A DNA stretch of 64,000 nt from Punica granatum (taxonomy: Eukaryota > Streptophyta > Magnoliopsida > Myrtales > Lythraceae): assembly GCF_007655135.1 (NCBI RefSeq), contig NC_045130.1, positions 36,762,605 to 36,826,604 of the forward strand, in the 5' to 3' direction. Shown piece after piece: positions 47,939 through 59,707 of the stretch. Positions within the stretch are counted from its first letter, which is position 1; each line of letters begins with the position of its first letter. The notes under the pieces are model-generated. The model made no database searches and was not told the DNA's origin. It was given only the letters and a program-made list of their open reading frames with translations. Both the position numbers and the translations under genes were made by a program.

Positions 47939-50900
47939 AATTATGAATTTTTCATCAAAATTCTCTTAACCAAGTGTCTTCGGGGTGAAGTACATCATTT
48001 TTCACTAATTTTATTTTATTCACTCTTTTTGTTTCGTCAACGGAATCTGGAAAAAAAGTCCACTCTGAAGTCAACAGTCTCCTGTGGAGACCAACTTTGC
48101 TATTCCCAGCAAAATCCTTCTCGATTTCCGAGAAGACGCGTAATGGGTCGCATGAGGACTCAAATTTTGGATAGATGATGGTTTTCCATGAAAACTAAAC
48201 CTTATCCTTCGCGAACCCTTTTTCTCTTCCATCATTTCGACCAAAATCCACTGATCCGTATATGATCAGTCAGTCCTGCTGCTGCTGTCCACAGAATGAT
48301 TTTTGAGGGGCTATTTCGTTATCTTTTTTGTTAGACTTGAAAAATCCATAAAGCATTCGGAATTCTAAAAGAGCTATCGGAAAAAAAATATGTTCCAGCC
48401 AAACTTGATGGATGGAGGTCATCATCAGCTTCATCCGCTCGAGATGGCCCAGAACAACTCAGAGGGAGACCTTGCCCGCCTCCGGGATGAGGAGTTCGAT
48501 AGCACAAAATCAGGCAGTGAAAATCAAGAGGGCGCCTCGGGGGACGACCAGGAACCCCGCCAAAAGAAGAAGCGCTACCACCGCCACACACAGCATCAGA
48601 TCCAAGAAATGGAAGCGTATGTCGGACTTTCCTTTTCGCATAATCGACTTAAAAATGAATTTTACATAATTCTTATCTAATTAATAGGGTTGAATTAAAA
48701 TCCTAATCAGAGTAAGAGTGCCCCTTTTTTTGTTTCAAATTAATGGGTTTTTCTAAAATTGAAAATGGCAGGTTCTTCAAGGAGTGTCCTCACCCTGATG
48801 ATAAGCAAAGGAAGGAACTAAGCCGGCAATTAGGGTTAGAGCCTTTGCAGGTGAAGTTTTGGTTCCAAAATAAGCGGACCCAAATGAAGGTATAAACTCT
48901 TTCCTTTCCCAAACCGAATCGTATGCCCGCTATTATTTCTACGAACCAAATCTAAAATTATTTTATATAACCGGCTTTTGATTTTAATTTTGACATATCA
49001 GTTGCAGTTAAATCAAAAGTCCCATAGCTACATAATTTGACATGTCATAATAATATTTCAAATATGTGCACGTTATCTAATAACTTATACGTTACATATG
49101 CCTATCATTTACTGAGGGAAAAATTACATCATTACCTTAAAGACTGTATCACACGTGACGCATAATTTATAAAGTTACCAACATTGTTTTGTGTGCCATC
49201 TTTCGGTTATGGTGCTTTGCTAAAAACTCATTGCTTTAACGTCATCTCATCTCCGACAGACCCAACATGAGCGCCATGAAAACACACAACTTCGAGCTGA
49301 AAATGAGAAACTCAGGGCTGATAACATGAGATACCGAGAAGCCCTAAGCAATGCCTCTTGTCCCAACTGCGGAGGGCCCACTGCAATCGGAGAGATGTCA
49401 TTCGACGAGCACCACATGAGGTTGGAGAATGCCCGTCTAAGGGAAGAGGTATGCAATGTTAAACATTGTCCTGATGGAGTAAATATATGAAAATAGAGTT
49501 AAGGATGTAGTGCACAACTCTTTTGATTGTTTCCTTATATTTATTGTATGATGTATCTTTCCAGATTGATAGGATATCAGCTATTGCCGCAAAGTATGTG
49601 GGGAAGCCGGTGGTGAACTACCCTATTCTTTCTTCTCCAATGGCTCCTAGGCCACTTGAGCTCGGAGTCGGTGGGTTCGGGGGACAGCCTGGAGGGGAGA
49701 TGTTCGGAGGAGCTGGAGACCTTCTCAAGTCGATCAGTGGCCCCACGGAAGCTGATAAGCCCATGATTATAGAGCTCGCCGTGGCGGCCATGGAGGAAAT
49801 GGTTAGGATGTCTCAGCTCGGGGAGCCCCTTTGGACTGTTAGCTTGGATGGAGCCACTGATGTCCTCAATGAGGACGAGTACATCCGGACATTTCCCAGG
49901 GGTATCGGTCCAAAACCCTCGGGATTTAAATCTGAGGCCTCTCGGGAAAATGCTGTTGTCATAATGAACCACATTAATCTTGTTGAGATCCTCATGGATG
50001 TGGTAGGATTTTCTTCTACTTCTGCATGTGTCATTAATTTCACATTCGAAGTTGCAGTGCACATTTAGCACTAGGTCCAGCTTTTTCGGAGCATTACCGT
50101 TACTGACTATGCATGTACAATATCCCCAGCACATGGAAACTTCCATGAACGTAAATTGTTGACTTGCCCTAAACCGTTATTGGCTGTAAGAATAATTTAC
50201 CGACTTCCCCCTTAGGTATCAAAAGATCTCCAGAGTAATTCTTGTTCAATTAAAAACCTGTTTGAACAACTCAATTCAGTCGACAACACTTTTTATTATC
50301 ACGTACTCTAAGGTATTTGACTACATTAATTAATTTCTATATTCTGATCAGGGTTAGAAAGTTTGTGACATGTTACTATGAAGTGGATGTATTGGTTTAA
50401 CATTTACATGGTTAATCTTTAGGATTATTATGATATAAATAGTTACATGTAGAGTACTAGAATTAATTAAAAATAAAAACTTATGGTTCATGCATTCTTT
50501 TTCTAATGTAGAATCAGTGGTCGAACGTGTTTTCCGGCATCGTCTCAAGAGCAGCCACACTGGAAGTTTTGTCCACCGGAGTTGCTGGGAACTACAATGG
50601 AGCTCTGCAAGTGGTAAGTGACCTAGAACGATTTTTTCTTTTTTTCCTTGAATAACACATTGAATGATTTGTATACATATAAGTACGTGCCGGTGTGTTT
50701 GTGTCTTTGTCTCTATGATGTGGAAATTTTAGTTTTGCTGATCTAAATTTGGAATAAAATCTGCTCTGTATGCCAAGCATATGTAAGTATAGAATTGTGA
50801 GACTGATTTTCCTCATAATTCAGATTATTAATAGTCAGTCGATTCTTGCCCTTTATGTCTGTGAAAATTTGATTTAGTATCTCTTTTCCATTAATTACTC

Positions 50901-53204
50901 ATTCTTATTGGGTTGGGGCACGACCCTTCTTGGTATATGGATATTTTCTCAAAATACATATCAGGAAATAGGTTTGCACCTCGTTTCGCATGCATGAAAC
51001 CCTTTTTAATTTGAACATGATTAACAGATGACTGCAGAATTTCAAGTTCCGTCCCCACTCGTTCCAACTCGTGAGAGCTACTTTGTGAGATACTGTAAGC
51101 AGCATGCTGACAGTACGTGGGCTGTGGTGGATGTTTCCCTGGACAATTTACGTCCGAGTCCCACCGCAAGATGTAGGAGGAGGCCATCAGGATGCGTGAT
51201 TCAAGAGATGCCAAACGGCTACTCGAAGGTAATAAGAATGTCATACAACACAGATATGTAAATATACTGAATCTTTTGGTTAGGTCATTGCATAGAGTAG
51301 GGTTATTTAGTGAACCGACAGCTTTATGTGAACTGAGAGTAGGGTTACTTAATATAGAACTTTTTGTGCCCTAGGTTGTTTGGGTTGAACATGTAGAAGT
51401 CGATGACAGAGGTGTGCATAGCTTGTACAAGCAACTTGTGAACTCAGGCCATGCATTCGGGGCTAAGCGCTGGGTTGCTACCTTGGACCGACAGTGTGAG
51501 CGCCTTGCGAGTGCCATGGCTACAAACATCCCTACTGGTGAAGTGGGTGGTAAGTTATCGAGCTATAGTTTAGGGATTTATTTTACATACATGTTAACCA
51601 CTTGCAAAATTATTACGGTAAGCCAAAAATCTGAACCTTGCATTACCATGGTTTTGAGAGTTGTATTATCATACTTCTTTTGCTGTCATTTTAAATTTCG
51701 ATCTCTTTCTTTGATAGAGGATTTATTTCATTTATGTGCACTCCGTGTAACTTTTTTTTCAACAAACCTGGGCACCAAAAGTTTCCCCACAGTGCAAAAT
51801 ATCATCAAAATACTATCGATTAGAAAGGCTTCAGGCATGTTCGATATCTTGGAAAGTTTTTTTGCTTATATATAGGCCAAGTCTGCTACTAAAATGATAG
51901 ATTCATTCAATTATAACATTATAATTAGAATCGCATATGAAATATCTGCTATTGACATGATAGACACATCCAATAATAATTAACATTGTAAGAATTGTAT
52001 ATGGAATATGAAAGTGTCCTATAAGCTGGGCTTTAAAGCTGGATATCAATGTGTTTTATGCCTAGGGATTATTTTTAAGTAGTGTAAGTATATGATATTG
52101 ATAAGTTGTTAAGTGGTTTTGCTTCTCGTTAATTATATTACTTTCGTACTTGTATAGTTATAACTAGTCAGGAAGGGAGGAAGAGCATGTTGAAGCTCGC
52201 TGAGAGAATGGTGATAAGCTTCTGCGCTGGAGTGAGTGCCTCCACAGCCCACACATGGACCACACTGTCCGGAACCGGAGCAGATGATGTTCGGGTCATG
52301 ACCCGCAAGAGCGTTGACGACCCAGGCAGACCTCCGGGCATTGTTCTCAGTGCTGCTACCTCCTTCTGGCTCCCCGTCCCACCCAAGCGCGTCTTTGATT
52401 TTCTGCGAGACGAGAACTCCCGAAGTGAGGTATGCTTTGAGCTCACAAGCCACTACCTCTATAGAATTTCAAAGTAACGTTTGAAAATGGAATTACCAAA
52501 ATATTGACTGTTGTTGATAATGTTAATGGTAGGATGCAAGTGTGTGTACATATACAGTAACACTTCTTATTCACGTGTATATATATATATATATAATGCT
52601 TGTCCGTCAATCCTTTCAAAGGTTTATTTAACTGAACTTCTTGAATTTATTTAGTGGGATATTCTCTCTAACGGTGGGGTGGTTCAAGAGATGGCCCACA
52701 TTGCTAATGGCCGGGACACAGGCAACTGTGTGTCTCTTCTGCGTGTAAATGTAAGTATCATGAGCATTACATGGATTTAACTATCATATTCTGGTCGGTT
52801 TTAATATTTTACTGAAGTATCGAGAACTATATATATTTTGTATCCAGAGTGCTAATTCCAGCCAAAGCAACATGCTGATACTGCAAGAGAGCTGCACCGA
52901 CTCGACAGGATCTTTTGTGATCTATGCCCCAGTGGACATCGTGGCTATGAATGTGGTTCTCAATGGTGGAGACCCTGACTATGTTGCCCTCCTTCCCTCA
53001 GGATTTGCCATTCTTCCCGATGGCTCTGCAGCGCCAGGGGGAGAGGTGGGGCCTTCAGGGTCTCTACTGACCGTCGCGTTCCAGATTCTGGTCGATTCAG
53101 TCCCAACCGCCAAGCTCTCATTGGGTTCCGTCGCTACTGTTAACAGTTTGATTGCTTGCACTGTTGAGAGAATTAGGGCTTCTTTGTCTTGTGAGACTGC
53201 TTAA
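47636..53204 (+). CDS. HDG2: HD-ZIP IV homeodomain-START factor, HDG2-type
   Basis: Eleven coding exons give 758 residues: 47636-47746, 48399-48616, 48772-48889, 49260-49448, 49565-50002, 50512-50613, 51028-51228, 51375-51549, 52158-52429, 52655-52750, 52848-53204. All junctions are GT-AG and keep frame. Domain order: N-terminal [11 protein letters not shown] segment from exon 1; acidic linker ([13 protein letters not shown]); homeodomain about 93-149 (KKKRYHRHT to [13 protein letters not shown]); loop-type leucine zipper about 150-225 with CPNCGG at 183-188; START domain about 274-505; conserved C-terminal region ending SLSCETA. The [13 protein letters not shown] linker and IQEMEAFF favour HDG2 over ATML1/PDF2. 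The family specifies epidermal identity and promotes stomatal and trichome development, acting as dimers on L1-box DNA. The START domain suggests lipid control. No key residue looks lost. Confidence 0.93.
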
Positions 53205-54552
53205 CACCCCCAGGTCTATTATATCTTGGTAAGTTGAAGCCTTTTACCTCTCAGTTTCCTTAATTTTCTCAAATTCCTATAGTAATCTTGTTCTCTTTCT
53301 CTGTTTTTTTTTTTTTTTTTGCCCGACCCATTTTAAGTTGTGACAAGTGAGAAGGACGGAGAGGAAGGTGGAAGAAAGGAACATCAAGGAATTGGCCGGG
53401 CGAAGTCAAGAGCGCACCTTACATGATCGTTGCGAATAATCAGTCTTCTGTTTAGGTACTGAAGAGCAGCCTAGGCATTTTATTGTGCAGCGCAAGGATT
53501 AGAGGTTCGGGTATTGACTTCCCAGAAGCGAGAGAGTAACGTAAAGTGGAGAAGAATTAACTTAAGACCTTGGGGTTTCCAGTTCTCGATGATGATGAAG
53601 CATTTCGAAGACCTCTCGCATATGTTTTACATTTTAGTTCAAACTTTCAATATCTTAGCTTAGAATTAGGGCTTATGTCGATCGAGTCTGTTGAGCCCCT
53701 TAAATAGTTTGTGTCCTGTCTTGCTGTCCAGTTTGTGTCTAATTTCATGGTGTCTCTTGAAGCAGTTAGGTTATTGAGAAAGCTCTCACCGACAGACACT
53801 GGCTTCTCTAGGTTGTCCTTTCTATTCGTCAATGCAAAGTGCAAATGCTTCATCCTCCATAGTTCTGCAGAAATTTCCCCTTCCAAATATCATTTTGATT
53901 CTCCTCATCTATCTATATATAACATATTCTGTCAAGACCCGGTGAGGTTCAGTCCTCACAGTGTGGAGATCCTGATCGTGGTGCTTAGTTCTGGTGAGGC
54001 AATTCCGATTCCGACAAGGACTTGTAACAACAAGGGAGTGCTCTGCTGCTAGAGAGCGAGTATGGAGGGAAAACCTGCTTTGGATTTGAACATGTGCCAG
54101 TGCTTATACTGCATCAGATGACTCTGCTATATCCAACTTATTTAAACTACCTGCAGTTGGGTAGCTGGGATCTGCAGCTTCAAGGGTCAGACTTCCTCTG
54201 GTCAGGTTGCTTCGAGGGAATCGAGTCAGGTTTTTTGCCATACTGTTCATCATGTTCTCATTAAAGTAGCAAGATACTTTCGGTGTAATCCACATCAACA
54301 CTGGAAAAGGCTCTGCCTCTTAATATGAGATGCCACTGTCAAGATGAAAACAATGTATCGCTTGAAATCTTACACCTGGGTTACATTAAACCATGCTTAA
54401 TGTCGAAGTAGGAAATGCCATGCTATCTCTCATTTATTCAATAGCTCTCGAGCTAAACACCTCTTAACCAAAATCAGGACGTATTGATACAAAACCAGGA
54501 TGATTTTCACTGCCTAGAATCAGATCCATTGATCCAACGATGATGATGCACT
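53205..54552. other. 3' flank of HDG2-type gene
   Basis: It probably contains a long 3' UTR, possibly with an intron starting at 53229 (ttg|gtaagttg) and running into a T-rich tract near 53310-53320. No other coding region is supported. The open frames at 53711-54052 and on the opposite strand have no family features. Confidence 0.4.
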
Positions 54553-55542
54553 TCAAGACCTTTTCTTCCTTCCCAGAACAGGCCTCTTCCCGATATTCGA
54601 AGAGCCTCTGCTAGAACTCGGCACCAACCCTCGCAGGATTGCCAGCACGCCAAATCCCACAAAAGGAAAGTACATTGTTAGGAGCTTATCAGACGCCTTT
54701 CCAGACCTGACCAGCTCCGACATCACTGCAGCCTGAACAGGAACAAAAAAACAAAAAAAACAATGCTCAAAAGTAGAATTTGGCTCATTCATATGGAAAA
54801 TGTAAATGCACCGCAACAAATCATCCCGACATAGGTACCGATTTAGATATCGATCCACTAATTCCCATCACTGGTTTCAGCCGGAAAGACGCGATCTTTC
54901 ACAGTTCTATAAGGAATTGGAAAAGGTTTGCTCCTAGCAAAAATTAGTCTTAGCCTATTGACCAAGCAATGTCATTAGCTGTTCTCCGAGCTGCCCGACA
55001 TTCCCTGATCAGACCAAGCAGAATGCCAAACTGAGCATATTAGATTGACTTGCAGCACGATCTAGCAGCCAGATTACGAGCATCTGCAAAATATCTCATC
55101 TTCCCGGGATTCAAAACCGGAACTTTGACCGACCCAACATCCGATCTACCCGGAGAAACTATGAAATCAATCGACATCGTCGGTCGACAAGCTTAGAATG
55201 AAGGACGAGATTCATTACCATGGAAGTGAATACGGAGACGCCATAAATCAGGCAGGTTGTCCCGAACCAAGACTTCGAGGCAAAAAGGCCGTAGAGGTTG
55301 AGGAGCGAGAGCGGCCACTGGAAGAGGAGCTCAAGCCAGACGAGGCCGACGAAGAAGTGGGGCTTCTCTGTGACTAGATAATCCCCGTACTCGCGGCCGT
55401 ACCAGGACTTGAGGTCCACCAGGAACTCGGGGAAGATGGTGGCGGGGAGACAGGTCTGAGCGTCGAGCGACGGCGCCACCAAGGCGATTACGAGGAAGAA
55501 AAGGAAGAGTACGGCGTCGGTCAGCTTCAGGAGTGCGCCCAT
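54553..55542 (-). CDS. EXPERA / TMEM97 (sigma-2 receptor)-like protein, copy 1
   Basis: Two minus-strand exons, 55219-55542 and 54553-54732 (donor TCCATG|GTAATG, acceptor GTTCAG|GCTGCA), give 167 residues. Start [11 protein letters not shown] is the family's usual start; an in-frame ATG farther up (55731) would add an atypical 63 residues. Four membrane spans lie at about 10-25, 63-85, 96-115 and 128-145. Asp27 (in SLDAQTCLP) and Asp54 (in EYGDYLV) align with human TMEM97 Asp29 and Asp56, and Glu71 (WLELLFQWP) with its Glu73. The C-terminus RKKRS is a KKXX ER-retrieval signal. Human TMEM97 is an ER protein tied to sterol trafficking; the plant role is unknown. A second copy lies 0.7 kb upstream in the same orientation. 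Confidence 0.9.
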
Positions 55543-56249
55543 GTCGGAGCCGTGCGGTTTGCTGTCCGGAGATGGAGCCGTCCGTGGAGCGGAGGAAGGA
55601 GACGTGACGGGGAAAAGTGGACCTGAGGGAACATTGAAATTGAAACTGGAAATGCAGGGGAAGAACTCCGACGAACATTTCCCAAAAAAGGAAAAGAATT
55701 CCAAAATCCGATTGGGCTCAAATTGGGCCAAAGCCCAATAACGAATAAAGCATCATGAAAACTTGATTCTATTATTTATTTTTTCTTTTTTTTTTTGGAA
55801 TAATTGTTTCTATTAGCATTGCGTTGTCTCTACATGTATTAATCATATTTACATATGTATGCGTGTTATCTAATACGAGGGGTCTGGTACATTTGTTCAT
55901 GTTCGACTACTTATTAGCAGTATCATCTGTTTTTCCGGATCTCGAAAAAAATGTGTCAATTGATAGAAGAAAAATCGTATTTGCCAAGCAGAGTGGAATT
56001 GGATAGCTCAAAACTTAGCTCATACAAGGCATATGAAAGATGTAAAATCCCATATTGAACATGCAATGAAACAACTCAAGAGATGATAATGCTCGTTGGT
56101 CAATCAAATCGTTACATCGAACCGTAGGTTTAGACGATTCAATCTTTCAGCAGAAGCAGAACACAAGTTCTTACTGCTTCCCGGAACTAGCTAGCTAGCT
56201 GGAAGCAGTCTATGCCTCTAAATCGATCTGAACATGAACACATAGTTCA
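55543..56249. other. Spacer between the two TMEM97-like copies
   Basis: Upstream region of copy 1 and 3' region of copy 2. Includes GGGCTC/GGGCC-like motifs near 55712-55735 (ttgggctcaaattgggccaa), plausible promoter elements of copy 1. No coding region is supported. Confidence 0.4.
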
Positions 56250-56858
56250 TTAAGTCCTCTTCTTCCTAACAAGTGGAGAGTTCTCGATGGTGTTACTAGG
56301 GGTGGTCGATGATTTAGTCGTGGTAGTAGATGACCGAGAATCCGATCTCAGCCATCCTCTCACAATGACAAAATCCCCGAAGGCCCAGAAGAGGCCATAC
56401 ATGATCAGGAGCTTCTCCGGCGCCTTACCGGACCCAATGAACTCTGCAAACACAGAAGCCTAACCGGGAAAAAAAAAAAGAAAAAAAAAAGAACACAGTT
56501 CAATTATGTAATAATCTTTTATTAGAAATTCAAAGGAATTCTACTAAAAACCTACCATTCCAGTGAAGACAGAGACGCCATCTATCAAGCAGGTGGTGCT
56601 GAGCCAAGGCCTGGCAGCGACGATCCCATACCGCAGAAGAGCGAGCTCCAGCCCCACGAGACCCACGAAGAAATGGGGCTTCTCCGTCACCAGGGAGTCC
56701 CCGTATGAGCAGCTATACCAGTTGTGGAGGTCCGCCAGGGCCCGCGGCAGGTGCTCATTGCAAGGGAAGGTCTGGGAGCCAATCAGAGGGGTGGCAACCG
56801 CTACAACGAGGAAGCAGAGAAAGAGAACCGCATCAACCAGCTTCAGGAACGAACCCGT
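56250..56858 (-). pseudogene. TMEM97-like tandem copy 2, start ATG replaced by ACG
   Basis: Two minus-strand exons, 56556-56858 and 56250-56459 (donor GGAATG|GTAGGT, acceptor GGTTAG|GCTTCT), encode about 170 residues if read from the position matching copy 1's Met1. That codon is ACG, in strong context (G at -3, G at +4). No in-frame ATG lies between it and the upstream TAA. The rest of the frame is open: [37 protein letters not shown], then FAEFIGSGKAPEKLLIMYG. Differences from copy 1: Asp27 is Gly (LIGSQTF), seven residues equivalent to LFQWPLS are missing from the second span, and the tail is extended with Thr/Ser before RKKRT. The KKXX signal and Asp54 are kept. It may be a young pseudogene, a gene with non-AUG initiation, or one with an unseen upstream exon. 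Confidence 0.7.
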
Positions 56859-57615
56859 TTCGTGTTTTTCAGTTTGTTTCTTCGGATTGGAGATGATTTC
56901 TCGATCGTGTTGTGGTTAGAATTTATGTGATAGCTTAGGAGGAGATGGAGAACAGTTGACTTGTGCCTAAAGAAGTGAAGATTGTCAGAGATCCTGCATG
57001 GAAGTTGGGTTTCAAATAATGATCTTGCACTTGCATCCGACAGATCACAGCGGAAGAGAGAAAAGCTAGTCGATAGATAGATTAATTCCGAAAAGATTAA
57101 TCTAAGGGTCGTCTGGTTTAGCGAAGTGAGTAAGTGAACCGACACGATGGCCATTGCACCGGTGCAGGAGATGTCAACCAATGTCAATGAATGAGACCAG
57201 ATTTGCCACAATATGGCAGAAAAATGCCGGTAATCTCTCGAGCCACGGAATCAGACAATAGGGTAGCACTGCCTTAGTATTGATCGAATTGAATCCGTGA
57301 CTTTTAAGTTCCGAGTTGTTCCTGAATACAGTTTGACAGTTTGATAATATTTTGAGAACAAATGTTGAACAGAACAAAGATTGAGGATGGAACTGGAGCA
57401 ACAGAGAAACTTGGAGGACCAATCTAGATAAAAATTAAGTATGGGGGAAAGGGGGTAAAGTGAGAGAGATGTGGTTCCGTCCAAACCTTCTCTGCACTGA
57501 GAACCAGACCGGTTTGGTTTCATCAAACCAATCAACCCTTCGCATCTCCATCTCCGAGAACCCGACCAAAGCTCGTAGCCGTGACTGTGAACGAAGCAGC
57601 TGGGAGAACGAGAAG
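56859..57615. promoter_or_regulatory. Divergent intergenic region
   Basis: This 757-base region separates the minus-strand TMEM97-like copy 2 from the plus-strand 87-residue gene and would serve as promoter for both. There is a palindromic-looking accggtttggtttcatcaaa stretch near 57508 but no TATA box I would trust. Open frames on the minus strand here lack family features. Confidence 0.4.
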
Positions 57616-59119
57616 ATGAGCGAGACGAGACCCGTGCCCCGGAGAGAGAGCCCGTGGGGCACGCCGGAGGGGGACCACCGCCAGCCTAAAGCCCACCGCT
57701 GCAACGACCGTGCCGAGGACGTCATTCAGGTCAGTGAAAGATCACCTCTCCTCATTCAATTGAAGAAATCGAACTCTTTTTCCTGTTTCAGTGGCAGCTT
57801 TTCCGTTCGGGATAGGTTTTACTCTCATCGTGGACGAGTCCCATAATCCCGCCTGAGGTTAAAAATTATGTTTTTTGACAATCCCAGATAGTGAAAATTG
57901 GGACTTGATCTGCTGTTAAGTTTGACGTTGGTGATGGGGTTAAGCAAGATTGATTTTTTTTTTTTTCTCTTTCAATCGCTCGCGATCAGGTTCAGTTGCT
58001 GGAAGTACGATATTGGTGGTAGAATATGTTGAGTATTTATCCATAGCACAGTTATCACTGCAATGAATTCATGATTCATTTTCCATCAAAAGCGGTCCTT
58101 TATTCCTACTGTCTTGTTCTTTATGGATATGGGAAGCTCGGAGGCACTCAGGACAAGTTGCAGGATGTGTTTCTATACAGAGGAAGAAGCTCTTTGGAGT
58201 CGATGTTTAGCTTTAGTTGATTGACCTTTGAGGTGTAAAGCCCTACATGGAGATAATTGATTAGGTTCCATTGTATGGCGGAATGATAAGGAAATGGAGG
58301 AATGGGTAAACAGGAACATCGTACAAAATTACAACATCTTTAGATTGGAGTTTTTGCTTGGAATGAGCATACTCCGTTGAATATAGAGGAAGATGGACCC
58401 GATAGAGTTTTCATTGGTTTCCATTTTCCAACTTTGTCACTCCCATGTGACATGTTACTTTAACTAAGAAGATGTGCTCAGGAAGACCTGTTTGAATTGT
58501 CATATTCATTAAAGATAGAAAACTATGCATTAGTTCTCAAGTCGTAAATAAACGGATGGCATGATGTGTAAGACAGCAGTTGTCATTTTGTTTTTTCTTT
58601 TAAGAAGTTATTATGAGAATATTTCTCATCCTCGCGGTTCTTTTGTTTTTTATATTTAATTTCATGTTCTCTCATTGTTGTAATCCTTTTTATACAGGCT
58701 TGTTTTGAGGGAAATCCGTTTAAGACTGTCCCAGGACCATTTAAGCTTTTCTGGCAATGCATGCGTTCCAAACCAGGGTAATGTTGCAAATTTCTACTGC
58801 ATGACTTTGGTTCTTGTATTTTCAAAACTGTCTTATTTGATTTAATGCACAGCCCGAGCATGAGTTATCTACTGGTAATAACATGTTAGAATTTTTGCGA
58901 AATGACCCAAGACATTAGATTTATGTTGTGGAATGTTAGACTGCTTACTGTCATCTGGCGGAAAGCACCTACACACCTTAATTAGTGGTGTCCTATTCGA
59001 TTGGTTTCTTTGAGGTACAAATGGCTGAATTTGGACTTGATTTGTGCAGAGAGGAACCGACAGAGCCATACACCTACTTGCAGTTAGATCCCCCTAAAAG
59101 GGAAGTGAAGCTTGAGTGA
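57616..59119 (+). CDS. Conserved 87-residue plant protein, function unknown
   Basis: Three exons, 57616-57729, 58698-58777 and 59050-59119, with donors ATTCAG|GTCAGT and CCAGG|GTAATG and acceptors ATACAG|GCTTGT and GTGCAG|AGAGGA, give 87 residues. The protein is hydrophilic with no signal peptide or membrane span. Its parts are an RRESPWGTPEGDHRQPKAHR start, CNDRAEDVIQACFEGNPFKT, VPGPFKLFWQCM, and a TYLQLDPPKREVKLE tail. I recognise the pattern as a short, strongly conserved plant protein usually annotated as uncharacterised; I know of no assigned role. Three cysteines (C29, C40, C60) and the NPFKTVPGPF segment are the obvious conserved points. The first intron is nearly 970 bases, large compared with the coding exons. 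It converges with the SPG1-type gene 588 bases downstream. Confidence 0.8.
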
Positions 59120-59707
59120 AACCTGCGTGGAGACTTCTCGTGACAAATTCAGATTCAGTTCTCTCATATAAACGCAGTCTTGTTTGCAATCTTTCTGGTT
59201 ACAACAGACAGTAACTTTCAGTAATTCTTCATGGATTTTCCTTTTATGGTATCAATAAGAGTTCATAGATAAAGTAAAACGAGCAAGAGGAAAAGAGCTT
59301 TGTGTCGTTCCCAAGTTGAGAGTGGTTTATACCCTTCTGAGTTTTGTTCAGCATTTGGGAGGAATGTGCATGCAGTTTCCAAGTCTTTCGGTCCAATTTC
59401 CTGGATGGACAGTTGCATTTTATATGGCATGCTTCCTTTGGAATTTAGATTTGAAGCCTTTAGAAGTCGGAGAAAACAAACCAAAGCCCTTGAGGATCCA
59501 AAATTGATGCTTTCCATTTGGTGTTAAAAAGCTCTCTACAATGGTTAAGCCACAAGCTTGCTTGCAGCACTTGGTGGATATGGACATTACATCGCAATGG
59601 GACAACTCGAATTGTCACCGGAAAAATATATCCAGCGACCGGTTGCTTTCTTGACCTCAATAATTAATATATAGCAATTGCAGCTATATATGTACAGATT
59701 TATTGAC
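59120..59707. other. Convergent 3' regions
   Basis: Lies between the stop codons of the 87-residue gene and the SPG1-type gene, so it is mostly 3' UTRs. Overlapping open frames on both strands (59263-59660) are mirror images of each other and have no family signal. Confidence 0.4.

Noticed and set aside
49577..50146. 189-residue frame antisense to HDG2-type exon 5
   Set aside because: It is a shadow of a well-supported exon on the + strand.
55159..55731. In-frame upstream start for TMEM97-like copy 1 adding 63 residues
   Set aside because: The extension is not family-like, and the usual start MGALLKL lies at 55542.
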